In this document: in pieces, positions 8,266 through 17,803 of the stretch
How the letters are laid out: each line of letters begins with the position of its first letter
How positions within the stretch are numbered: position 1 is the stretch's first letter
Origin: a virus
Virus record (IMG/VR): IMGVR_UViG_3300008448_000086
Span: 1-59,195 of that record
Direction: 5' to 3' (one strand)
Length of the DNA stretch: 59,195 bases
Program-made: the position numbers and the translations under genes
Notes under the pieces: model-generated
The model's database searches: none
Told to the model about the DNA's origin: nothing
Seen by the model: only the letters and a program-made list of their open reading frames with translations

Positions 8266-11200
8266 CTAGAATCCGCCATCGCCTAAAGCTCCTGCTCCGC
8301 CTCCTAAGCCTCCTGTCCCTAAAGCTCCTGCTCCACCTTCGAAACCTCCTGTTCCTAAAGCTCCTGCTCCACCTCCATATCCGCCACCTTTCTTCTTTTT
8401 TTTCTGCATTTCGCGCTCAAACTGCCTTTGCTTAGCCTCTATGTCTTTCAGCATCATATTAGACCATTTCCTGGCATCACCTGTCATCATGCTAAGCGCA
8501 TATCCATATTTACCACCAAGAATTTTTAGGTTAAATATTATTGAATATGCCTTTAGTGCCGCTGCTGTATAAAGTTCATCCTTGTCAATCTCCTTGTTTT
8601 CTACAGCCTCCTTTCGAAGCTCGTTCCATGTCTTTGCGAAAGATACAAGTTGCACAAGCTCTGAAGATGCGGTAATAGTAGCAGCAGTTTCTTCCCAATC
8701 CTTGGTAGCCTCTCCTGTATAATAATGCCTGTCAAGTGCTGTAGCGTAGTCTTCCCCATGTATGATGTCTATTGGTCTAATGTTATAAACGTCAAACCAT
8801 ACGCTTTCTACCTCTTTTATCTTTCTTTTACGCTCTTCTATCTCTTTTTTAGTCAATCCTTTTTCAGCAAGTTTAGCTACAGCGTCCTCCTTCCAAAGAT
8901 TAAATAAAGCGAACCCTCCTGCCATCTTTATTCCGTAACTCGTTTGAGGGTCTAAGGAAACAGAAAGAGCAGCGCCTGTAAGGTCTCTATAAATATTATC
9001 TTTCTGCTCTTTAAACATTTGTTTCATCTTATAAAGTTGCCTTTCCCAAAACTTTGGATTAAGAGCCTTTTTACGCACATCTTCTTTATCTTCTTCTTCA
9101 CCGGCAAGCATGATAACACCTGTTGCTGTAACAAACAAAAGACCTGTATATTTTCTTGTCAATGTATATTGTATAATCGGAATTAGTTGCTCGAAAACAG
9201 CACTATTTAATTTAATTGCTCTGTCTTTAAATGATAACCTACTGTTTAATGAGAACGCCTCTTTTATATTGCTCATAAAAGCACTATGTTGAACACCTGC
9301 ATATCCTTGCAAGAATCCTGTAACAAGAGCCGTTACATCATCTTTTTTTATAGTAAACCAAGCTCTGTCTGTTTTAAATATTCTATTAAGCAAGTTTCTT
9401 ACACCTCTGCTTAAGAATCCACCAGTTGCTCCTGTACCAACCGCAACAGCCGTACCTACAGGACCTCCTATAAGAGTACCTGCTACGATTCCGATGGTAG
9501 GAACCATACCTGGGTTAATCCTTAATGGGTCTCTGGTAAATGACGATAATCCATATTGCTTATCAACAAACGAGTCTGCAACAGAAGACGCTTTTTCTAC
9601 GGTGGCCAAATTCAATGCCCTATAGATACCTCTTTCATCTTCAAATGCCTTATGGTCGAAATCCTCTCCTGTTAATCGCTTGAACGCAGTTTCAAACCTA
9701 ATCATCCATGCTAGCTTTTTAGGTCTGATATCCTGCCACCCAATTAATTTCTGCTCTCTTTGAAGCTGTTCTGTAGACTTTGAATATTCGTAAATATAGT
9801 TGTCAGGATACAAGTTCATTGTTCTCGCTATTTGAGAACCAGTAAACTGGACAACCTTCATGTAGTCTTTCCACTCAAATTTACCTTTTGGCGTTCTGTA
9901 CGCAAGATTTCTTGGGTCAATAAGCCTCCATGTCTGACCAGGCATTTCTCTGTTTGCAGACGCTAACGCAGATGCTGTTTTTAATATATTAACAGGATAT
10001 TCGAGAGCAAATTGCCTTATTACAGATATAAGATAACTCTTTGCGGTAAACGATTGTATCCCCGACAGAGCCTTAAACATAGTCCCATAACTATCGCTAA
10101 GAGACTTTTCATTTTTTAAGAGATTTGCATTAAGTCTTTCTGTTGCATAAAGCTCTATACCTTGCAAATACCTTGCTGCAAACAAATCTCCGTCTGCTTC
10201 AGCCTTTTTAGCAGCTTCATTGATACCTTTAATGTAATCAAGATATGGCTTTACTTCAGCTAATAGATACAGCGATTTTATGTTATTGAACAGTACTCTG
10301 TTGCCATCCAAATCAAGCGCTCCAACATTACCCCTTCTTGACTGAAGCATGCCATTTGCAAGACCTCCATACTCAAATCCTCCGTTCAGGTAATTTTCCG
10401 TATCCGTGATTTCAGTTACAGCCTTGTCTTGACGTACTCTTCTTGGGAAATAGTTTTTAAGGAATCCTTTTAAGTTTCCAGATATGACCATTGCAGCCTC
10501 GGTAAGACCTTCTGTCTCATTAATTACCTGCCTCCAAATGTTTAAGCCTTCTTTTTGCTTAGGACTTAATAACGCCATCAACTGGCCTTCATTCAATCCG
10601 GCAAGCGTTGTTGTTCCATTATTAGTTAACGCAGCATAAGCGATTGTATTGACAAGGTTATCGTAATTCTGTTCAACATCAGCCTTGTATGTACCAGGAG
10701 ACTTATAATGCTCAGCCATTGTCTTATCTGAAAATATAGGTCTTCCATTTTCATCCGTCTTAACGCCTATTATATTTCTCTGAAGAACTACATCAATAGG
10801 AGTTTCTCCTTCTGCAAGGTTGGATATATCATCTATTTGATTGGCTATTATTGTTGTCATCCTAACGGATATATCATGCAACAGCCTTGCCTGATATCCT
10901 CTCTTTGTAAGTTCTTTTAGTTTAGCGAATAACAAATCCAATCCTGCTCCATATTTAGAACTAACAGCAGCTATAGCTTTCTTGATAGCCTTATGATTGC
11001 TATTGTCTGCAAATGCAAGCATTGCTGACCTTAACTGCTCAAGTTTAGGTTGCGTTTTATTCATTGCAGCTTCTTGATGACCAGACATAGGGCCGAATAT
11101 ATCTCTTTCAAGCATACCCATGTCAAACTCATCTTTTTCAATTCCTGCAAGTTCTACGTCTAACTGATGAATCCTTAATGTTGCAAGGTTGTTCTTTATT

Positions 11201-14200
11201 GCTTCAGGAGACACACTACCGCCTTCTACATCTGTTAAAAGACGAGCTGTTTCTCTAAGTGCATTAACAAGTCCACTTGAAGAGAACTTGGCTCTTTTTT
11301 CTGAAAGATTTTTAGCCCACTCGCTGGTTACTGTTTCAATCTTATACTTGATAGCAGATATATATTCTTTGTAAGCATCATAGTTATAGTTTCCGTCATT
11401 ATAAATATCATCAAGTGCATTATTTAATGACAGCAGCTTTGATGGCTTGTTTTCTGCTAAATAATTTAAGTAATTATCAGTAAGATAATGATTCAGCATC
11501 CTTAAGAACTGATTATAAAGGTCTGTGCTTTTTATCTTGTTTCTTAAGTTAGATACAGGAGCAGCCTCTGTAACAGCCCCTCTTCCTAGTTCATAATCAG
11601 CCAATAACTTAGATACACTTACCCTTACGAATGGCTTGCCGTCTGTTTCTCCTCTGCTGCTTATTTTATCTTTAAAAACATCGGGGACTTGTGATTCGTT
11701 ATCGTAAGTAAATGTAACAATATTTCCAGCCTGCATGTCCCTAACCTGCTCTTCTAGCGTTGGCTTCCCGATTTCCTCTGCGCCCTCTGGAGCTTGCTGT
11801 GCTTTAGCCGTAACCACAGGAGACGCTAGCTCTTTTTTCATTTGAGCAATCCTGTTAGAAAGCGAACCTCTAACATCTTGTATCTTATCGGATACCATTT
11901 GGTCTATTGGCTTCGGAAGAGCTGCTCTTAACTCATCATATTTCTGCTGTAGCTGTGTTTGTTGTTCAGGAGTAAAAGCATTCGCCATGCTCTTCTTTTC
12001 TGCTATATTATCCATTGCAGACTGAAGACGCATAAGAGATTTAAGGTCTGATAAATCCAATGCACCTGTCTTAACTTTTTTATTAAGATTTGTAAGTGTA
12101 GTATTTAACTTATCAAACTCTGTTTTAGGCGCTTGAGTGTTTGGAGCTGTTATAGTATTTAGCACATTAAGCGCAGCGTCAATCTTTGTATTATCACCTT
12201 TAGCTATCTGTCTTAAATGCGTATTAAATAAGCTCAATTCTTCAAGCGTAGCATTACTCCTATCCCAATCATTTGGGCTTACTGACAGAATATTTGCTAT
12301 TTTAGGGATAAGTTCTCCTGTATATTCTGTTTTGGTTTTAGACTTTATCTTATTAATAAGTCTTCCCATATCATCTATCATCTTCCTTCTGTATCCTTTC
12401 TCTACGATAGCAGATATTTCTCTTGAAGCCTCATCCATTGATGCCTGAAGGTCTGGGCTTTTATCAAATACAACGCTCTGGATTTCTCCTACAATTTTAT
12501 TAACCTCGTTTGGCGTCAACTCCATTCCTCTGCCAAAAGCAGCGTTCATTGCTTTGAACATGTCTCTTAGAGAAGCCACCATCTTCTTTGAGTTATTAGA
12601 CAGCTGGCCTATACCTTTTATTTGGCTTGCTACAAGGATTGACATATATTTCCTTGCTGACATGTTCACCATTTCAGCTTCCAAAGGAGATATCTTTTCG
12701 GTTCTTGGGAAAGCAGCGTTAACAGCATCTCTAGCTATACCAGATGCCGCTTTAACAAGAGTTATAGATGGTATATTTACAGGATAGTTCCCTCTTGCAT
12801 ACATGGAATCTATCTTGTTTATAAGTTCAGAAAGTATGTTTTTATAAGCTTTAGTAGGAGTTGTCTTACCATCCTTCTTTGCTTTGTTTGCTTTAACTAT
12901 GTCATCGGCTATTTGCTGTGCTGCATCAACCAAAGACCTTACTTGTGGAGTAGCAAACATACCCATCACTTGAGCTTCAGTTTGCGCTGTTCTTTCTTGC
13001 CCTCTTAACTCATTAATCTTCTTATCAAGTTCCTGAGCAAGCACATTATCAGGCTCGATATCCTTTATACCAAATTCTCTTTTATTAGCATTTATATATT
13101 CTATAGCTTTACCAAATGCGCTATATGCCGCTTCATCAACATTGCCAAACCTATTCATCTCGGCAGCCATAATTCTATCGAGAAGTTCTTTTATTTTAGG
13201 CCTTACCCCTTTCTCGAAATCAGCTACTTTTCTGTTGTACGCTTTTTCAATTATTGATGTAACATTTGCTGTAACCTCATCTATGTTTTCTTCAGAGAAT
13301 GGCTTAGCAAATACCGCATCTTCCATCTCTTTCATTATCTTTCTAAACTCAGCATCTGTATATTTAAGGTCTTTCCCAAGCTTAGCGTTCATCGCCTTAA
13401 ATATGTCATTTACAGCTTTTCTTACAGCCTTAACATTTTCAAATATTTTAGCACCTGCTCTTGCCTGCTGTCTCATTAAGTCTGCTATGTACTTTCTTGT
13501 AGACATAGTAACTTGCTCCACTTCTTGAGCAGACATTTTTTTAGCACTAGGATATGCTGCATTAACAGCATCTCTAGCTATAGACTTAGTAAGTTCAATC
13601 ATTATTTGCGGAGATGCAGCTTCTGGCACTCCTCCAGCCTCGTACATTTTTTGTATAGCTTTTTGAACAGTAGAAAATACCTTCTGATAAGCTACTAATG
13701 ATGACTTTTCTGTATTTTTTAAGCTTTCTGCTACTCTATTTGCTATAGTAACAGCACCTTGTATTCTTGGATTTGAATAAATCTGATTTATCCTTGTTTG
13801 CCTTTGCTGTTCTTTTATCTGCTCATCCGTCATGCCGGCCATTACACCAACCTTCTCTATCTCAGCAACTTTTTTCATTGCATCAGTAACATCCTTCTCG
13901 GTGTAGTTGTTATCTGCTGCAACCTTCCTGATGGCATCCTGAAGAGCCATACCACCTTTCACTAAAGCCTTTAATGCCTTTACCATCGTCTGGATGGCAG
14001 CTAAAGGTATAACCCTTGTAGCATCACTAAGCTTACCTGAATTAAGTTCTTTCCCGATAGCCTTATCAATACCATCAAGAAAGTTAAATACCTTTTCAAG
14101 ATTTGTAGGCTCTTTAGTATCGGCTGTTAATAGCTCATCTACATTGACTGGAGCAGCTTCCGCTACGGGTGCAGCCTCTGCCGTTGGAGCAGCAGGTGCA

Positions 14201-17200
14201 GCAGGAGCAGTATAGCCGGTATCAGTAATCCATTGCTTAACCTTATCAACAACAGGTTGACCTAGTTGCCTTACAGCACGGTCTTCACCTTCTGTTACTT
14301 GCTGAGCTAGTTCGTCCATCAATTGAACCTCCTGACCAGGATTTATTGTCCTAGTATAGTTTTGCATGGCAGGAGTCTGCTCTGGAAGAGCTGTTATTTC
14401 TTGGACGGCTTGTTGCGCTTGGCTGCCGAAATTGCGATTGCGAGTATCTGGGCTTGGCTGCGCGGTCTCCCCGACTGCCCCTTCTGCTTGCCTTTCTTGA
14501 GGTTGTCCTTCTTGAGTTCCCGTAGGTTGTACGATATCGCTTGGTTGACCGACTTCTTGCTGCGGTCTTTCGCTGATTTGAGTGGCATCTTGTGGAATTT
14601 GAGTTTGAGTAATAGGAGTTGTTTCTGTTACAGGTGCTGCTTCAGCAGGAACTTGTCCTATAATTTCACCTGTATCTGATATAATATTTCTTTGTCTTGC
14701 AGGAGCTTCTGCCTTTACCTTATCTACCTCTGCATTAAGGCCTGCATCATCTGTATAAATCTTTACATTACCGGCAGCTACCTCTTCCTTCACTTCCGGT
14801 GTATTCATCACACTCTTTACCCCATCAGGAGTTGAAGTAAATACAACACCTGGCTGTATCTCGATGGTGGCAAGTGGCGTAGTTCCGTTGACTACACCTT
14901 CTATTTCCTTCTCCTTAGCTGCAATCTGCTTCTCAACAGCTTTTCTTGCAGATGGGTCCGTTACGTTATTCAGTGTATTTTTTAACTCGACAACCTCTTG
15001 ACTAAGAGATGCAAATATCTGCGTCTGCTGAGGATTCAATCCTATCTGCCTGGCTTCTTCGATAGTTTTAGCTACCGTCTGCACTTCCTTCATTCCTTCA
15101 CCAAGAGTCTCCTCATCCATATCATTTGCAAGGGCATCCAGTTGTACGCCTGCCATTGCAGCAGTTTCTCCATTTTTAATAATTGATGCAGCGACGGATT
15201 GTGTTCTTACACTTGGAATATTCTTTTTATCAAACAAGGCTTTGTACGAAGAAGACACGCCTAAGCTTGCACCCCCAAGGATACCACCAACTGCGCCTCC
15301 TTCAATAGCTGCATTCATAGCATCTTTTGAGAAGAAAGCCTGCGTAAAACCTAATTTAGCATCTGCTCCTGATGACAATTCAGATGCTGTCTGCCAAGCC
15401 TCTTCAAGAGCGTTAGATGCAATACCAGTCCCTATCTGCCCTAGTCTTTTAGACACGGGCGTTTTAGCTGCCTTAAGTCCTGACAAAGGAGCAAACATTC
15501 TCTGTACAAGTACCTCTGACAGAACAGTAGGGAAGTTCTTTATAAAAGATTCCTGACCTGCTGCTCTTGCAGCTTCCATATCACCTGTATTCTCTAGCAC
15601 TCTCTCCATTACACCACCGCTATTTTCAATGCTTTCTGAACCAAAAGCTATAATACCACCTATGTATGGATTTTTAGTTAGAGCTGTTGTAAGCATACCT
15701 GCTGCCATTGAAGGACCTGACTGAGCAATGGATTGCGCCCAGTACCCTGGCTTAAACCAATTCTGACCTAATGGAAGCTTTTCTATGGAGTAGTTAAGTT
15801 CTGCTGTCTTACCTGAATACTTCATGGCATCAATAGCATCAGCCTCAAGTCCAAGAGCATTTAATACAAGAGCTGTTTTACTCTTAAGTGAGCCAAGTGC
15901 CGACATGCCAGTTTCGGTAAGTATCTTACCAATAGCAGTTGTGCCAACCATGCCACTCATGCCACTCATATCAATGAGCGACTGAGCATAGCCTTTATTC
16001 TGTTCTTCTCTTGCCTTTGTTTTGCTGTCAATTATAGAGCCTATATCTTTTGTGAACTGGTCTACTTGAGCCTGATTAAGTCCTTTTAAATAGGTCTCTG
16101 CCTCTGCCTTAAACGCAACATCCATCTCCTTATTTATCCTCTTAACAGCATCATTTGTCTTTGATACTTCTATTTTAATGTCAGCAGCTATGCTGTCAGC
16201 TATCTGGTCGTATTTAGGATTTACGAACTGAGCATATTCTGTATCAAATATCTCTTTGGCTCTTCTTTCAAATGACTCCTGAAGTGCCGGCTGATAGATT
16301 CCTGTAATTCCTTCAAGCTGCTTCATTGCCTTATCTTGTGCAGCAGCCCAATAGAAGTTAGCGTCAACAGAAGCGTCTGAAATAGCCGAAGAATACTTTT
16401 CCTGTATCTTCCTTACCTTTTCTTGCAGAAGCCTCTCTTCTGTCTCTATTTGCCCTTTAAATCTATTTTTGACATCCGTTTGCTTACTTAACAAGAATGC
16501 TTTCTGTTGAGCTTCAGTACTACCTCCTGTCATCTTCTTGGCTATATCATCTCTTCCTTGAAAAGTAGAAAGAATAGTATTTAAATTTTGCTTATCGCCT
16601 ACCTTACTCCATAAAAATGTTTTCAGGTATCTTCCTGCATTGATTCCTTGTGCAGAAATAGCCTCATCCATATCCTTCCTCAACAACCCTTCGTCGATAT
16701 ATTCTACGCCTGCTGTATTCTTCTTGATGTACTTTTCTACGTTACCTCCGAACTTTATGATATCATCAAAGCTACCAAACAGATAATCTGATATTTTATC
16801 AGGTACTTTGTTTTTTACTAAATCATTGATTACGCTGTTCTTCTGTATTAATGCCTTCTGCTCATTATTTGCAAGCTCGGATTTGAATTGCTCGGTCTCT
16901 GCTTGACTACCAAATGCAGCAGGAGTTTCCCTAAAGAAACTTCCTTGCGTAGAAACAGATAATCTTTTATTTGCCTTATTAGTTTTTGCTATTGTCGCAT
17001 GCTGTTCAAATGCCATTTCGGCTCCTGACAAATCACCTATTTCAAGCTTCTTTGCTTTCTTGGTCGGTAATACCTGTTGTTGCTTCTTAGGCTTTATAGG
17101 CTCTGTAATAGCTGATATATCCCCAAACTTAGGTTGCTGAGGAACTATCGCAGGAGCTGGAGTAACAGTTTGATTTGTTTTAGGAACAGGTTCTTGAAGT

Positions 17201-17256
17201 CCATCCAATTGCTGCTCCTGACCTAGTTGTTCTTGGGTGAGTTGTTGTTCTGCCAT
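8266..17256 (-). CDS. Giant internal virion protein (2996 residues)
   Basis: A 2996-residue protein, the largest in the window. Order of parts: Pro/Gln-rich start (1-60), helical and coiled-coil region (60-430), Gly/Ala-rich hydrophobic region (about 430-690), a disordered Pro/Gln/Glu linker (about 850-1045), two diverged copies of a roughly 215-residue helical unit (about 1165-1375 and 1434-1650, sharing ARDAVNAA[YF]P and FKAMNAA or FKAMNAK), a long C-terminal region with a hydrophobic segment near 2585-2620, and a Lys then Gly-rich tail with three GGAGALG units. Such proteins are ejected with DNA in podoviruses (large polyvalent proteins, gp16-like). I see no peptidase, lysozyme or RNA-polymerase (DxDxD) motif. 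The role is inferred from size and position. Confidence 0.7.
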   Translation of the reverse strand: MAEQQLTQEQLGQEQQLDGLQEPVPKTNQTVTPAPAIVPQQPKFGDISAITEPIKPKKQQQVLPTKKAKKLEIGDLSGAEMAFEQHATIAKTNKANKRLSVSTQGSFFRETPAAFGSQAETEQFKSELANNEQKALIQKNSVINDLVKNKVPDKISDYLFGSFDDIIKFGGNVEKYIKKNTAGVEYIDEGLLRKDMDEAISAQGINAGRYLKTFLWSKVGDKQNLNTILSTFQGRDDIAKKMTGGSTEAQQKAFLLSKQTDVKNRFKGQIETEERLLQEKVRKIQEKYSSAISDASVDANFYWAAAQDKAMKQLEGITGIYQPALQESFERRAKEIFDTEYAQFVNPKYDQIADSIAADIKIEVSKTNDAVKRINKEMDVAFKAEAETYLKGLNQAQVDQFTKDIGSIIDSKTKAREEQNKGYAQSLIDMSGMSGMVGTTAIGKILTETGMSALGSLKSKTALVLNALGLEADAIDAMKYSGKTAELNYSIEKLPLGQNWFKPGYWAQSIAQSGPSMAAGMLTTALTKNPYIGGIIAFGSESIENSGGVMERVLENTGDMEAARAAGQESFIKNFPTVLSEVLVQRMFAPLSGLKAAKTPVSKRLGQIGTGIASNALEEAWQTASELSSGADAKLGFTQAFFSKDAMNAAIEGGAVGGILGGASLGVSSSYKALFDKKNIPSVRTQSVAASIIKNGETAAMAGVQLDALANDMDEETLGEGMKEVQTVAKTIEEARQIGLNPQQTQIFASLSQEVVELKNTLNNVTDPSARKAVEKQIAAKEKEIEGVVNGTTPLATIEIQPGVVFTSTPDGVKSVMNTPEVKEEVAAGNVKIYTDDAGLNAEVDKVKAEAPARQRNIISDTGEIIGQVPAEAAPVTETTPITQTQIPQDATQISERPQQEVGQPSDIVQPTGTQEGQPQERQAEGAVGETAQPSPDTRNRNFGSQAQQAVQEITALPEQTPAMQNYTRTINPGQEVQLMDELAQQVTEGEDRAVRQLGQPVVDKVKQWITDTGYTAPAAPAAPTAEAAPVAEAAPVNVDELLTADTKEPTNLEKVFNFLDGIDKAIGKELNSGKLSDATRVIPLAAIQTMVKALKALVKGGMALQDAIRKVAADNNYTEKDVTDAMKKVAEIEKVGVMAGMTDEQIKEQQRQTRINQIYSNPRIQGAVTIANRVAESLKNTEKSSLVAYQKVFSTVQKAIQKMYEAGGVPEAASPQIMIELTKSIARDAVNAAYPSAKKMSAQEVEQVTMSTRKYIADLMRQQARAGAKIFENVKAVRKAVNDIFKAMNAKLGKDLKYTDAEFRKIMKEMEDAVFAKPFSEENIDEVTANVTSIIEKAYNRKVADFEKGVRPKIKELLDRIMAAEMNRFGNVDEAAYSAFGKAIEYINANKREFGIKDIEPDNVLAQELDKKINELRGQERTAQTEAQVMGMFATPQVRSLVDAAQQIADDIVKANKAKKDGKTTPTKAYKNILSELINKIDSMYARGNYPVNIPSITLVKAASGIARDAVNAAFPRTEKISPLEAEMVNMSARKYMSILVASQIKGIGQLSNNSKKMVASLRDMFKAMNAAFGRGMELTPNEVNKIVGEIQSVVFDKSPDLQASMDEASREISAIVEKGYRRKMIDDMGRLINKIKSKTKTEYTGELIPKIANILSVSPNDWDRSNATLEELSLFNTHLRQIAKGDNTKIDAALNVLNTITAPNTQAPKTEFDKLNTTLTNLNKKVKTGALDLSDLKSLMRLQSAMDNIAEKKSMANAFTPEQQTQLQQKYDELRAALPKPIDQMVSDKIQDVRGSLSNRIAQMKKELASPVVTAKAQQAPEGAEEIGKPTLEEQVRDMQAGNIVTFTYDNESQVPDVFKDKISSRGETDGKPFVRVSVSKLLADYELGRGAVTEAAPVSNLRNKIKSTDLYNQFLRMLNHYLTDNYLNYLAENKPSKLLSLNNALDDIYNDGNYNYDAYKEYISAIKYKIETVTSEWAKNLSEKRAKFSSSGLVNALRETARLLTDVEGGSVSPEAIKNNLATLRIHQLDVELAGIEKDEFDMGMLERDIFGPMSGHQEAAMNKTQPKLEQLRSAMLAFADNSNHKAIKKAIAAVSSKYGAGLDLLFAKLKELTKRGYQARLLHDISVRMTTIIANQIDDISNLAEGETPIDVVLQRNIIGVKTDENGRPIFSDKTMAEHYKSPGTYKADVEQNYDNLVNTIAYAALTNNGTTTLAGLNEGQLMALLSPKQKEGLNIWRQVINETEGLTEAAMVISGNLKGFLKNYFPRRVRQDKAVTEITDTENYLNGGFEYGGLANGMLQSRRGNVGALDLDGNRVLFNNIKSLYLLAEVKPYLDYIKGINEAAKKAEADGDLFAARYLQGIELYATERLNANLLKNEKSLSDSYGTMFKALSGIQSFTAKSYLISVIRQFALEYPVNILKTASALASANREMPGQTWRLIDPRNLAYRTPKGKFEWKDYMKVVQFTGSQIARTMNLYPDNYIYEYSKSTEQLQREQKLIGWQDIRPKKLAWMIRFETAFKRLTGEDFDHKAFEDERGIYRALNLATVEKASSVADSFVDKQYGLSSFTRDPLRINPGMVPTIGIVAGTLIGGPVGTAVAVGTGATGGFLSRGVRNLLNRIFKTDRAWFTIKKDDVTALVTGFLQGYAGVQHSAFMSNIKEAFSLNSRLSFKDRAIKLNSAVFEQLIPIIQYTLTRKYTGLLFVTATGVIMLAGEEEDKEDVRKKALNPKFWERQLYKMKQMFKEQKDNIYRDLTGAALSVSLDPQTSYGIKMAGGFALFNLWKEDAVAKLAEKGLTKKEIEERKRKIKEVESVWFDVYNIRPIDIIHGEDYATALDRHYYTGEATKDWEETAATITASSELVQLVSFAKTWNELRKEAVENKEIDKDELYTAAALKAYSIIFNLKILGGKYGYALSMMTGDARKWSNMMLKDIEAKQRQFEREMQKKKKKGGGYGGGAGALGTGGFEGGAGALGTGGLGGGAGALGDGGF
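14394..14588 (-). CDS. Small basic protein encoded inside the giant gene (different frame)
   Basis: A 64-codon frame lies on the same strand as the giant gene but in another frame. Its product begins MPLKSAKDRSKKSVNQAIS, continues YNLRELKK and ends in GRPRSQAQILAIAISAAKR and NKPSKK. This matches the pattern of small phage proteins that read MPLK-SKK-ISxNIxxLxxxGxPxxQAxAIAL (DUF6496-like), which phages normally encode as separate genes. The host frame here is only a disordered Pro/Gln/Glu linker (residues about 890-954), and local base composition is more G+C-rich than its surroundings. I see the similarity in my own reading only; expression is not shown. Confidence 0.5.
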   Translation of the reverse strand: MPLKSAKDRSKKSVNQAISYNLRELKKDNLKKGKQKGQSGRPRSQAQILAIAISAAKRNKPSKK

Positions 17257-17289
17257 GTGTCAAATATACTAATATTTGTAAATGATAGG

Positions 17290-17790
17290 TATGTATTATG
17301 TCAACAGATATGAGGGTATTTTCCCTGCACTTAGTAGTGCGGCTTCAAAAAAGCGTGAGTCATTGCTTTTTAGCTCATCCAACCAAAGATTCCCGACCCC
17401 TGTTACTCCAATACTAACCTCTTATATCCTGGCTGATTAGTATCAGTAATTTATTATCGGAGGAATAGTTTTTTGCCAAGATTAAATCACGTGCAGGTAC
17501 TCGGTGTCAACCCTAAGACAGAGCGAGATATTTACTATTCCCATGCCTAACAGTCCTATCACAACCTAAACCTCAAACCAACTGTTAGTTACCTTTATGG
17601 ATGTATTTCATTGTACTCATGTGGGTGAAATACGGAAAAGACCACAATTAAAAAACCCTTGCAGATTACGGCTACAAGGGCTAATTTAAAAGGGTCTTAT
17701 CCTTAAAGATTAACCCGAATATGTACCGTAATTACCTATTCGGATTTTCTAACAGCAAATCTAAGGAGGACTTTTCAATCCTCCAAATAT
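17290..17790. ncRNA. Candidate large structured RNA or long leader
   Basis: The 547-nt gap 17257-17803 has no plausible gene but many exact long-range pairings: GTATTTCA 17603/TGAAATAC 17626, CTAACAGT 17547/ACTGTTAG 17581, GGAATAGT 17462/ACTATTCC 17534, AAAAAGC 17348/GCTTTTT 17365, CCGAATA 17715/TATTCGG 17737, and AAGACC 17638/GGTCTT 17693 enclosing CCCTTG/CAAGGG. The stems nest without conflict. The strand is uncertain: it is read as part of the leftward transcript directly upstream of the giant gene, so it may be a 5' leader or a processed RNA. Confidence 0.6.
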
Positions 17791-17803
17791 TTGTTTATTT
17801 ATT

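Noticed and set aside
14323-14679. 118-codon rightward frame within the giant gene
   Set aside because: It is Leu/Arg/Ser-rich antisense read-through of the overlapping gene pair; no leader, no family.
8266-17256. Virion RNA polymerase or lysozyme in the giant protein
   Set aside because: No DxDxD polymerase loop, and no catalytic lysozyme, amidase or peptidase motif was seen.
17220-17290. Promoter TATATTTG just before the giant gene
   Set aside because: A -7-like box is present, but no TTTG lies at 19 nt and the leader would be almost zero.
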